From: JBEKLJ01 sp050010255
GTDB taxonomy: Bacteria; Acidobacteriota; Terriglobia; Bryobacterales; Bryobacteraceae
DNA length: 25,835 bases
Assembly: GCA_050010255.1 (NCBI GenBank)
Contig: JBEKLJ010000016.1
Span: 1 to 25,835 of the forward strand
Direction of reading: 5' to 3'
Position 1 is the first letter of the stretch, and each line of letters opens with the position of its first letter. Position numbers and translations under genes: made by a program. Below are positions 6,435 to 13,116 of this stretch, one piece after another. The notes below the pieces were generated by a model. That model was not told the origin of the DNA. It was given only the letters and a program-made list of their open reading frames with translations, and did no database searches.

Positions 6435-8164
6435 CGGACGCCGGCCGCCCGCCGCTCGCGGGCAAACAGATCGTCGTCACCCGCGCACGCGGCCAGGCAG
6501 GCGCGCTGGCGGCGCGGTTGAAGCATCTGGGCGCCGAGGTGGTCGAATTCCCCACCATTGAGATCCGGCCCGCCGGCGACTATGGCCCGCTCGATGCCGC
6601 TATCCGCCGCATCGCCAGCTATGACTGGCTGATCTTCACCAGCGCCAACGGAGTGCGGTTCTTCCTGGAGCGGGTGGCAGCTTGCGGAGAGAGCACCGGC
6701 AAAGTGCGCGCGCGCGTCTGCGCCATCGGCCCGGCCACTCGCCGGGCGGCCGAGAAGGCCGGTTTCCGCGTGGATTTGATGCCGCCCGAGTACGTGGCCG
6801 AGAGCCTGGTGGCGGCGTTCGCGGGCGAAGACTTGGCCGGAAAGCGCCTGCTGCTGCCACGGGCGGCGGTGGCGCGCGACGTGGTGCCAGCCGAGCTGGC
6901 CCGGAGGGGAGCCGAGGTGGAGGTCGTCGAAGCCTACCGCACGGCCATTCCCGAGCGGGCGCCGGAGCTGGCGCGCCAGATCTTCGGCGGCGCGCGGAAG
7001 CCGGACTGGATCACCTTTACCAGCTCATCCACAGTGGCCAATTTTGTTGTCGCCGCCGGTGCCGAAGCGCTGGCCGGGGTGCGTGTCGCCTCGATCGGCC
7101 CCGTGACCACCGCAACCGCTCGCCGGCACGGCATCCGCGTGACCGCGGAAGCGCGCGCCTACACCATGGAAGGACTCATCGAAGCCATGCTATCCGCCAA
7201 CCCTCCCGACACGCTCATCGAGCGCATCCGCGCGTTCCAGGAGAGCCGCGTCCTGTTGACCGCCATCGAGCTGGACGTATTCGCGGCCACCAGCGAGGGC
7301 GCCACTGCCGCCGCCGTCGCCCAGAAGATCGGCGCTGGCCCGCGCGCGACCGAGATGCTTCTGAACGCGCTGGCCGGCCTCGGCGTGCTAGACAAGCGGG
7401 ATGACGTGTTCCGCAATATGCCCGAGGCCGCGCAACAACTCTGCGGTGATCCCCGGCTGGCGCTCATGCACACGGTGCACCTCTGGCCGCGCTGGTCCAC
7501 GCTCACTGAGTGCGTGCGCGCCGGGACGGCGGTCGCTCGTCAGCCCAGAGAAGCGGGTGGCGAGGACTGGACCACCGCTTTCATCGCCGCCATGCACCGG
7601 AACGCCATGGAGCGCGCGCCGCTAGTGGTCCAGGCCGTTGACGCTGGCGCGGTGCGGCGGATGCTCGATCTCGGTGGAGGCTCGGGCGCCTATTCGATTG
7701 CCTTCGCCAGTGCCAACCCGGACCTGCGTGCGGAGATCCTGGACCTGGCTGCGGTTGTGCCCATCGCGCGTGGGCACATCGAGCGGGCCGGCCTCGCCGA
7801 GCGCGTTACGGCTCGTGCCGGCGACCTGGGCTCCTCTACTTACGGGGAGGGGTTCGACCTGGTGTTCATCTCCGCCATCTGCCACATGCTGGGGCCCGAG
7901 GAGAACCGCGCCATGCTGCGGAAGTCCTTCCAGGCGCTCGCGCCTGGCGGCCGCGTCGTCATCCAGGACTTCATCCTCGAGCCCGGCAAGACCGCCCCGC
8001 TCCAGGCCGCCCTGTTCTCGCTCAACATGCTGGTGGGAACCGAAAAGGGAAGTTCCTACAGCGAAGACGAGTACGCCGAGTGGCTGCGCAAGACCGGTTT
8101 CGCCGAGATCCGCCGGGTTCACCTCCCCGGCCCCACCGGGCTGATGATTGCCCGGCGCCCTTGA
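6431..8164 (+). CDS. hemD: Uroporphyrinogen-III synthase fused to a class-I O-methyltransferase
   Basis: The product is a single 577-residue frame. Residues 1-252 are HemD, which cyclises hydroxymethylbilane to uroporphyrinogen III: 'GKQIVVTRARGQAGALAARL', 'DWLIFTSANGVRFFLE', 'PDWITFTSSSTVANFV' and 'VASIGPVTTATARRHG'. Residues 253-577 form a family-2 O-methyltransferase of the acetylserotonin/hydroxyneurosporene type. They comprise a winged-helix dimerisation part ('LLTAIELDVFAATSEG'), SAM motif I 'MLDLGGGSGAYSIAFA' (411-426) and 'ALAPGGRVVIQDFILEP' (502-518). The methyltransferase would begin at an internal Met (M253, ATG 7187) with practically no linker, so an internal start or a recent fusion by loss of the hemD stop is possible. 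It is not the SUMT (CobA-like) domain usually found fused to HemD, and its substrate is unknown. Confidence 0.9.
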   Translation: MTDAGRPPLAGKQIVVTRARGQAGALAARLKHLGAEVVEFPTIEIRPAGDYGPLDAAIRRIASYDWLIFTSANGVRFFLERVAACGESTGKVRARVCAIGPATRRAAEKAGFRVDLMPPEYVAESLVAAFAGEDLAGKRLLLPRAAVARDVVPAELARRGAEVEVVEAYRTAIPERAPELARQIFGGARKPDWITFTSSSTVANFVVAAGAEALAGVRVASIGPVTTATARRHGIRVTAEARAYTMEGLIEAMLSANPPDTLIERIRAFQESRVLLTAIELDVFAATSEGATAAAVAQKIGAGPRATEMLLNALAGLGVLDKRDDVFRNMPEAAQQLCGDPRLALMHTVHLWPRWSTLTECVRAGTAVARQPREAGGEDWTTAFIAAMHRNAMERAPLVVQAVDAGAVRRMLDLGGGSGAYSIAFASANPDLRAEILDLAAVVPIARGHIERAGLAERVTARAGDLGSSTYGEGFDLVFISAICHMLGPEENRAMLRKSFQALAPGGRVVIQDFILEPGKTAPLQAALFSLNMLVGTEKGSSYSEDEYAEWLRKTGFAEIRRVHLPGPTGLMIARRP

Positions 8165-8182
8165 GCCGAGCCGGGAGGCCCC

Positions 8183-8551
8183 TCACGCCCGCCGCTGACG
8201 GCGGACCGCCGAAGGAGCGGCGTAGGCCAGCGCCGGCTGCTTCCGGCAGACGGCGGATTCGAGCAGCGCCGTCAGGTTCTCGCGCACCGTGGCGGTAGTG
8301 TCTCCGGCTGGGAAGGTCATTACCGGCATGTCGGGGAAGGCGCCGGAGAGCTTCTCGATAAGGCGCAAGGTGTCCATGTCTGGTACGCTCCGGTCGATCG
8401 CGACCAGATCCGCGGGAACGGAGGCGCAGATGACCAGCGCCGCCAGGCCGCTGGCGGCTTCGAGGATGCGCAGGTCCGGCCGGCCGAGCGACTTGAGGGC
8501 CGACCTCACCCGCCGGTCCGGGCTGACGATGAGCACTGTCCTGGGACGCAT
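8183..8551 (-). CDS. Stand-alone degenerate receiver-domain protein
   Basis: The protein has 122 residues from ATG 8551. The order of hydrophobic strands fits a CheY-like receiver: 'TVLIVSPDRRVRSAL', then 'ADLVAIDRSVPDMD' with the candidate phospho-acceptor D53, then 'MPVMTFPAG'. The acidic pair after strand 1 is reduced to S-P-D, and the invariant lysine near the end of strand 5 is absent, so classical phosphorylation is doubtful. There is no output domain. The C-terminus (SAVRRQRRA) is basic. The open frame extends upstream to 8671, but that Arg-rich part looks non-coding. No clear ribosome binding site is seen. The gene is convergent with the HemD-methyltransferase gene, 18 nt apart. Confidence 0.55.
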   Translation of the reverse strand: MRPRTVLIVSPDRRVRSALKSLGRPDLRILEAASGLAALVICASVPADLVAIDRSVPDMDTLRLIEKLSGAFPDMPVMTFPAGDTTATVRENLTALLESAVCRKQPALAYAAPSAVRRQRRA

Positions 8552-8693
8552 GCCGATGGGATCGAGACTACACCTCGCGCCCAGTGAAAAGCAACCGGAC
8601 CGGCGCCTCCGAAACAGGCGCGGGAAGCCCGTAATCCGTCCGTAAGCCGAATCGGAGCGCAGCCGCCGCATTACTGAGAACGCCGAAACACGC

Positions 8694-8735
8694 AGCCTGG
8701 TAGCTGAAAGCTGGTAGCTGATAGCTGGAAGCTGA
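8694..8735. repeat. Heptamer tandem repeat (WAGCTGR), about six units
   Basis: The run holds five clean 7-nt units at 8701-8735 (TAGCTGA, AAGCTGG, TAGCTGA, TAGCTGG, AAGCTGA), preceded by one degenerate unit. It is intergenic, just upstream of the promoter of the glycosyltransferase gene. A longer copy of the same array lies at 23465-23527. Confidence 0.8.
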
Positions 8736-8754
8736 TCGCCCCCGACCGCCCGGC

Positions 8755-8760
8755 TATACT
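8755..8760 (+). promoter_or_regulatory. -10 box TATACT of a probable leaderless promoter
   Basis: TATACT ends 6 nt before GTG 8767, so transcription would begin at or beside the start codon, and there is no room for a Shine-Dalgarno sequence. The 17-nt-distant -35 position reads CTGATC, contributed by the end of the heptamer repeat array. Confidence 0.5.
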
Positions 8761-8766
8761 TGTGGG

Positions 8767-10236
8767 GTGCCGCTCGGTCGCGCGCGCCTCGGGCTCGCCA
8801 TCGCTCTCGCCGCCGCCTGTTACCTTCTCTTCTTCCACAACCTGACCGGGGTCGGGCTGATCGGGCCGGACGAGCCCCGCTACGCGGCCATCGGCCGCGA
8901 GATGGCGCGCTCGGGGGATTGGCTCACGCCCCGCCTCGGAGGCGAGCCGTGGTTCGAGAAGCCGCCGCTCATTTACTGGATGGCCGCCGCCGGGTTCCGG
9001 GTGGGGTTGGGCGAGGACTTGGCCCCGCGCCTGCCCGTGGCCTTGCTCAGCGTGGCGTTCCTGTGGTTCTACTGGCGCCGCCTGGCGCGCGAATTCGGCG
9101 CTCGCGCGGCCTGGTTCTCGACGGCGATCCTAGCAACCTCGGCCGTCTGGCTGAGTTTCAGCCACGTGGGAGTGACCGATCTGCCCATGGCCGCGGCCTT
9201 CTCGGCGGCTATGCTGCTGTATTTGCCCTGGATCGAGCGCGGCGACCGCTCGGGGCTGACCGTCGCCGCGGCGCTCCTGGGCGTAGCCGTGCTGGCCAAA
9301 GGGCTTGTGCCGCTGGTGCTGGCGCTCCCCGTCGTGTGGGCCGGCCGCGCGCGGTGGCGGGACTTGCTGCGGCCCGTGCCGCTGGTGGTCTTCCTGGCCG
9401 TGGCAGCGCCGTGGTACGTGCTTGTCGCTGCGCGCTACGGCAGCGCCTTTCTGGCTGACCTGTTCCTGAAGCACCACTTCGAGCGCTTCGCCACCGACTC
9501 GCTCCAGCACGTGCAGCCGTTCTGGTTCTACCTGCCCGTCTTCGTGGCGGGCCTGTTCCCGTGGTCGCCGCTCGTGGTCTTGCTGTTCGGCAAGGCGGCC
9601 TTCCGGGATCCCCGTCGGCGCTTCCTGTTGGTTTTGGTGGTCTTCGGCCTGGTGTTCTTCTCGGCCGCGGCTAACAAGCTGCCCGGCTACTTGCTGCCGC
9701 TGTTCCCGGCGGCGTGCGCGCTGCTAGGGGTCACACTGGCCGAGTCCCGCTCCCGGGTGTGGACGCTCATCGTGGCCCCGGCGCTGCTGGTGCTGGTTCC
9801 GGTGGCGGCCGAGGCCCTTCCCGAGGCGCTGCGCCTGGGCATCACGCACGCCGATATCGGCTCCGTGAACTGGCTGGCGATGCTCCCGGCGCTGATGGCA
9901 GCGGCCCTGGTGTGGGTGCTGGAGGGCAAAGGCCGCCGCGGCTGGGCGGTGGCGGCGGTGGTGGCCGTGACGGTGGCGGGCGCGGTCTGGCTGGAGGCGC
10001 GCGCGTTCCCGGCGATGGATAGAACCGTATCGGCGCGGGGCCTCTGGCGGCAGGTCGCACCCCGCCGGGACCAGGTCTGCGTCGCCGCCGTCAACCGGGG
10101 CTGGCGCTACAACCTGGACTACTACTCAGGCACGCCGCTCGCGGACTGCGCCACCTCCCCGCGGCCGCTGCGCATCGAGCAGCCCGACCAGCAGCCGCCT
10201 CACCTGGCCGGAGCCGCCGCCTTCAGCGCCTTCTGA
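8767..10236 (+). CDS. ArnT/GT39-like membrane glycosyltransferase
   Basis: The protein has 489 residues and about 11-12 transmembrane helices. The first periplasmic loop carries the family signature: 'GPDEPRYAAIGREMARSGDW' followed by 'EPWFEKPPLIYWMAA'. This is typical of PMT_2/ArnT-type polyprenyl-phosphate-sugar transferases, with the conserved Asp-Glu pair expected for metal and catalysis. Further helices and 'ANKLPGYLLPLFPAACALLG' (about 300-320) also match the family. It probably moves a sugar from an undecaprenyl carrier to lipid A, a glycan or protein at the periplasmic face; the acceptor cannot be read from sequence. The GTG start is preceded by a -10 box, not a ribosome binding site. 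The 3' end overlaps the convergent lipoprotein gene by 37 nt. Confidence 0.88.
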   Translation: MPLGRARLGLAIALAAACYLLFFHNLTGVGLIGPDEPRYAAIGREMARSGDWLTPRLGGEPWFEKPPLIYWMAAAGFRVGLGEDLAPRLPVALLSVAFLWFYWRRLAREFGARAAWFSTAILATSAVWLSFSHVGVTDLPMAAAFSAAMLLYLPWIERGDRSGLTVAAALLGVAVLAKGLVPLVLALPVVWAGRARWRDLLRPVPLVVFLAVAAPWYVLVAARYGSAFLADLFLKHHFERFATDSLQHVQPFWFYLPVFVAGLFPWSPLVVLLFGKAAFRDPRRRFLLVLVVFGLVFFSAAANKLPGYLLPLFPAACALLGVTLAESRSRVWTLIVAPALLVLVPVAAEALPEALRLGITHADIGSVNWLAMLPALMAAALVWVLEGKGRRGWAVAAVVAVTVAGAVWLEARAFPAMDRTVSARGLWRQVAPRRDQVCVAAVNRGWRYNLDYYSGTPLADCATSPRPLRIEQPDQQPPHLAGAAAFSAF

Positions 10237-11048
10237 ATCTTCGCGCTCAGCGCGGTGGTCTGCTTGGTCTGCGGCAGCGTCCGCAGAGTCTCCAGCGCGC
10301 GGTTGCTGAACAGCGTGAAGCGATCCAGCCGGTCCAGCTTCTTGAGGGTGTAAAGCTGCGCCTGTTCGTCCAGCGTCTCGGCCATCGCCAGCAGGAACGT
10401 CTCGCGCGGCACCTGAACGTTGCCCGCTTTGAAGAGCTGCTGGGTTCTGGCCGTGTCGTCGGGCGCGCCGGCGGCGCGGCAGGTCGCCAGGACCACGGCG
10501 GTCTTCAGGTGCTGCCGCCGCATGTCGTCGAGCACGGCGGGGTCCGGCAGAGTGCCCTGGCCCATCCGCAGGAGCTGCGGCGACATGAACGGGCTCCCCA
10601 TCGGGAAGCTGAAAGCCAGCGTGACCTGCGGGTCCTTGTTGGCCTGCTGAAAAGCGCTGAACGACTCCGCGAACTGGAGGGCAAGCTGGTCGGCATAGGT
10701 GCGGAAGTCAGACATCTGCCGCCGGAAGGCGGTCGCGTGAAACGGCTTGGCGCGACTGCCATGCTCGGAGTAATCCGCCAGGTCCATGTAGGCCTTCGCC
10801 ATCCCCGAGGTCACGATCAGGTGCCAGGGCCGTGCCTGCGCCGTGTACTGGTTCTGGGTTCTGAGCACGCCCTCGAGATGCTCGACGGTCTTCGGATAAT
10901 CGCCCGCGGCCCAGGTTTCCCCGGCGGCGGACCAGTAGAACTGGGGTGTGCCCGGTTGCGGGGCGCCTGACCCGCCGCAAGACACTCCCATCAACACCAT
11001 GCCAGCAATCGCAACAGCAAGAAGAGCCCGGATTCGGTTGTTGTTCAT
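10200..11048 (-). CDS. Putative lipoprotein with TPR-like helical repeats
   Basis: The protein has 282 residues. The N-terminus MNNNRIRALLAVAIAGMVLM is followed by GVSCGGSG. The Cys near residue 24, followed by Gly/Ser, suggests lipid anchoring, although the -3 position (Gly) is atypical for a lipobox. The mature part is alpha-helical: 'FYWSAAGETWAAGDYPKTVE' reads like a TPR unit, followed by 'HLIVTSGMAKAYMDLADYSE'. No enzyme motif is seen. A role in an envelope complex or assembly is possible, but the function is unknown. It has its own recognisable promoter on the minus strand (11068-11096). The last 37 nt overlap the convergent glycosyltransferase gene. Confidence 0.7.
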   Translation of the reverse strand: MNNNRIRALLAVAIAGMVLMGVSCGGSGAPQPGTPQFYWSAAGETWAAGDYPKTVEHLEGVLRTQNQYTAQARPWHLIVTSGMAKAYMDLADYSEHGSRAKPFHATAFRRQMSDFRTYADQLALQFAESFSAFQQANKDPQVTLAFSFPMGSPFMSPQLLRMGQGTLPDPAVLDDMRRQHLKTAVVLATCRAAGAPDDTARTQQLFKAGNVQVPRETFLLAMAETLDEQAQLYTLKKLDRLDRFTLFSNRALETLRTLPQTKQTTALSAKIQKALKAAAPAR

Positions 11049-11067
11049 GCGCTGCCTCTGGCTGAAC

Positions 11068-11096
11068 TATCTATCACATCTGCCGCGGCAATTCAA
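11068..11096 (-). promoter_or_regulatory. Candidate promoter of the lipoprotein gene
   Basis: On the minus strand, TTGAAT (11091-11096) is followed after exactly 17 nt by TAGATA (11068-11073). That places the start site about 14 nt before ATG 11048. Only half of the -10 positions match consensus, but the -35 and the spacing are good. Confidence 0.45.
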
Positions 11097-11115
11097 GTGG
11101 AAAGCGATTTAACCC

Positions 11116-11287
11116 GCTTTTCTCACCACGACCGTAGCGAGGCGCGATGAGAGGGCTCCAGATACAAGGCGCGCGACGGCCGGCGCCCGGAGGCGTACTT
11201 GAACAGTACGGCGAGGACGCCGGCCGAGCGCAACACAGTAGATGCGGCCCTATCGCGCGCCGCGGCAGGTTATTGGTGAGAAATGCG
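11116..11287. repeat. Dispersed palindromic element, copy A
   Basis: The element is an imperfect palindrome of about 172 bp. Its ends CGCTTTTCTCACCA (from 11116) and TGGTGAGAAATGCG (to 11287) pair with one mismatch. Inside are partly complementary arms (TAGCGAGGCGCGAT and CTATCGCGCGCCGC). A conserved block AAGGCGCGCGAC, a hairpin GGCCGGCG (11178-11185)/CGCCGGCC (11218-11225) with inner stem CGTACT/AGTACG, and the conserved GAGCGCAACACAGTAGAT follow. It lies in the 587-base region between the divergent lipoprotein and sulfatase-like genes. It shares its layout with copies B and C, and has no open frame of its own. Confidence 0.85.
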
Positions 11288-11358
11288 ATCTAGCCCGTGC
11301 TGCCCGTAATCCCTCCGTGAACCGGCGCCGCCCCTGTCGTGGAGCGGCCTCTCCAGGC

Positions 11359-11430
11359 TGCCATGCCGGCTTTCATGCCGGCACCGGCGTTTCGCGGCGG
11401 CAAGGACGCCGCCGTTGCAGGCTGAAAGCC
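11359..11430. repeat. Hairpin cluster in the sulfatase upstream region
   Basis: Short inverted repeats follow one another. CATGCCGGC occurs twice close together. CGGCGGC (11395-11401) pairs with GCCGCCG (11408-11414) across AAGGAC, and GGCT-gaa-AGCC (11420-11430) follows. Closely packed stems of this kind recall intergenic repeats of acidobacterial genomes, but no second copy occurs in this window. Together with copy A this accounts for most of the gene-free stretch 11049-11507. Confidence 0.4.
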
Positions 11431-11507
11431 CGCGCCGCCTCGCGCGCGCCTCGCACCGCGACTGCCGATGGCGGACGGTTGTAGCATAGAGTCTTTGTGG
11501 AGGAGAT

Positions 11508-11645
11508 GTGAGATTATCCGTGATCATGGCTTTGGCGCTGGTAGCCAGGGCCGCCAGACGCCTGTCGGTCCGCCGGCGGGCCCGCTTGGGGGCGCCGGAG
11601 CGGCGGTTTTCGGCTGCGGGGCGGAGGGCCAGGAAATGCAATTGA
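11508..11645 (+). CDS. Possible small Arg-rich leader ORF
   Basis: GTG 11508 follows GGAGGAG (11499-11505) closely and opens a 45-codon frame reading VRLSVIMALALVARAARR and then Arg/Ala-rich sequence. It ends at TGA 11643-11645, overlapping the first codons of the sulfatase-like gene. An ATG-TGA start-stop pair (11506-11511) overlaps the GTG. The strong ribosome binding site with no other good start nearby is the only real support. It could be a coupling leader peptide or simply the non-coding upstream region of the next gene. Confidence 0.2.
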   Translation: MRLSVIMALALVARAARRLSVRRRARLGAPERRFSAAGRRARKCN

Positions 11646-12937
11646 GCCGTCGCGAGCTTCTGCTGAGCGCCGCCGCGTGGCCGGCGCTGGGGGCGAAGCA
11701 GCAGGCGCCCCGGCCGAACGTCGTGCTCATCCTGGCCGACGGCATCGGCGCCTGGATGCTTGGCATTAACGGCAACCAGGACATCCGCACACCTAACCTC
11801 GACCTGTTGGCGCGCACCGGCGCCCGCTTCGTGCGCAGCCTGGCGTGCTCGCCGGCCAGTTCCCCCAGCCGGGCGACGCTGTTGACCGGCCGCGCGCCGC
11901 GCCGGCACGGCATTCAGGACGCACTCGGCCCGGGTTCGGCCACTCCGGCGGCCTTTGCCGGCCAGCGGCTGCTCCCGGACATGCTGGCGGGTGTGGGCTA
12001 CCGCTGCGGCTATGCAGGGCGCTGGGATTTGGGGAGCGCCGAGAAGGCGCCGCCATCGTTCAGCTTCTGGCAGACGCAGTCCTCCACCTTGCAGGCATCG
12101 ACGGCCAGCGCACTGGAGTTCCTCGACCAGCAGAAGGCCGGCCAGCCGTTCTTCCTCACCCTCGGATACTGGCTGCCCGAGGATCCCCCCTCCAAGTACC
12201 GCGAGATGTACGCCGCCAGCCGATTCGAGAGCATCGGGTGGGAGCGACAGGCGCCCAATGCCGCCCGCGGCAAGGAGGCTTTCGTGGACGTCGTGGGGAG
12301 CTTGCGGCAGGCCGCGGCCGCGGTGACCGCCGTGGATGACCAGATTCCCCCGCTGCTAAAGAAACTGGACGAGCGCGGCCTCCGCGACGACACGCTGGTG
12401 ATCTTCACCGCGACCCACGGATCGCTGCTCGGCCGGCATGGACTATGGGACGGGGCGCACGGCTCCGAGCCGGCGAACATGTTCGAGGAGGTCGTCGCGG
12501 TGCCGATGATCTGGAGCTGGCCGCGGAGGATTCCGCCCGAAGCGCTCCGGCCGGAGCTTGTCAGCGCGTACGATTTGGTACCCACCCTGTGCGAGCTCCT
12601 GCGCGCGCCCGTTCCGGCGCCGGGGCCGGGCCGGAGCTACCTGCCAGCGGTGCTCAACCATCCGTTTCCGAAGAAACAGCCCTGGCGCAACCTGGTGTTC
12701 GGGGAATTCCTGGATGCCGAAATGGCGCGGGACAAGCGCTACAAGATGATTCTCCGCGGCGGCGGGCGGGGACCCAACGAGCTCTACGACGAGATAGTTG
12801 ACGCGCGCGAGCGGGTCAACCGCTACGATAACCCTCAGTTCCTCAGCGTGCGCGACGCGCTCACCGCCGAGCTGGACGCCTGGCGCAAGCGGGCAGAGAA
12901 CCGCAAACCGGAATTGGGTGTCCCGTCCCCGGGCTAG
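11636..12937 (+). CDS. Sulfatase-fold protein with non-canonical active site
   Basis: The protein has 433 residues. ATG 11636 is 7 nt after GGAGGG, and the N-terminus MQLSRRELLLSAAAWPALGA is a Tat-type export signal. The fold is sulfatase/alkaline phosphatase: 'RPNVVLILADGIGAWMLG' (26-43), 'SSPSRATLLTGRAPRRHG' (75-92) and 'DTLVIFTATHGSLLGRHGLW' (252-271). Key residues differ from the family. The metal Asp pair is D-G at 35-36. The formylglycine site reads S75-x-P-x-R, a Ser-type motif, with a Cys at 71. GKWHLG reads GRWDLG (128-133), and the DHG metal site reads T260-H-G. Either the substrate differs or it is a pseudoenzyme. The open frame extends upstream to 11468 without coding character. 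Its TAG lies inside repeat copy B. Confidence 0.8.
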   Translation: MQLSRRELLLSAAAWPALGAKQQAPRPNVVLILADGIGAWMLGINGNQDIRTPNLDLLARTGARFVRSLACSPASSPSRATLLTGRAPRRHGIQDALGPGSATPAAFAGQRLLPDMLAGVGYRCGYAGRWDLGSAEKAPPSFSFWQTQSSTLQASTASALEFLDQQKAGQPFFLTLGYWLPEDPPSKYREMYAASRFESIGWERQAPNAARGKEAFVDVVGSLRQAAAAVTAVDDQIPPLLKKLDERGLRDDTLVIFTATHGSLLGRHGLWDGAHGSEPANMFEEVVAVPMIWSWPRRIPPEALRPELVSAYDLVPTLCELLRAPVPAPGPGRSYLPAVLNHPFPKKQPWRNLVFGEFLDAEMARDKRYKMILRGGGRGPNELYDEIVDARERVNRYDNPQFLSVRDALTAELDAWRKRAENRKPELGVPSPG

Positions 12938-13111
12938 CCCGATCCTCTCACACCGTTCGAAGCGAGGCGCCGCGCGAGGCGGGTAGATTCAAGGCGCGCG
13001 ACGGGGTGAGCCCGCAGGTCCGTAACGGATCGAGGACTCACCCCGAGCGCAACGCAGAAGATACCGGCCTCCCGCAAGCCGCAGCCGAAGGCGTGTGAGA
13101 AGATCGGGCTA
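12935..13111. repeat. Dispersed palindromic element, copy B
   Basis: This 177-bp element has 19-bp terminal inverted repeats, TAGCCCGATCCTCTCACAC (12935-12953) and GTGTGAGAAGATCGGGCTA (13093-13111), with one mismatch. Inside are AAGGCGCGCGAC, stem GGGGTGAG (13003-13010)/CTCACCCC (13037-13044), inner hairpin TCCG-taa-CGGA, and GAGCGCAACGCAGAAGAT. Its first three bases are the TAG of the sulfatase-like gene, and it ends 5 nt before the ribBA stop. It may serve as a two-way terminator between these convergent genes. The right 48 bp (13064-13111) recur exactly at 18057-18104. Confidence 0.9.
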
Positions 13112-13116
13112 AGCGC

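Noticed and set aside
8694..8735. CRISPR-like array
   Set aside because: The units are contiguous heptamers without spacers, and no cas gene is present.
11116..11287. Integron attC site
   Set aside because: The palindromic shape, and in copy B a start at a stop codon, recall attC. Only one RYYYAAC-like match is seen and no matching GTTRRRY core, the ends differ between copies, and there is no integrase.
11468..11635. N-terminal extension of the sulfatase-like protein
   Set aside because: It is Gly/Arg-rich, with no signal at its own start, whereas ATG 11636 has GGAGGG at 7 nt and a Tat signal.
11638..12937. Displaced Cys71 as the formylglycine residue of the sulfatase-like protein
   Set aside because: C71-S-P-A-S lacks the Arg of the C/S-x-P-x-R motif, while S75-S-P-S-R aligns directly with it and is followed by the normal ATLLTGR.
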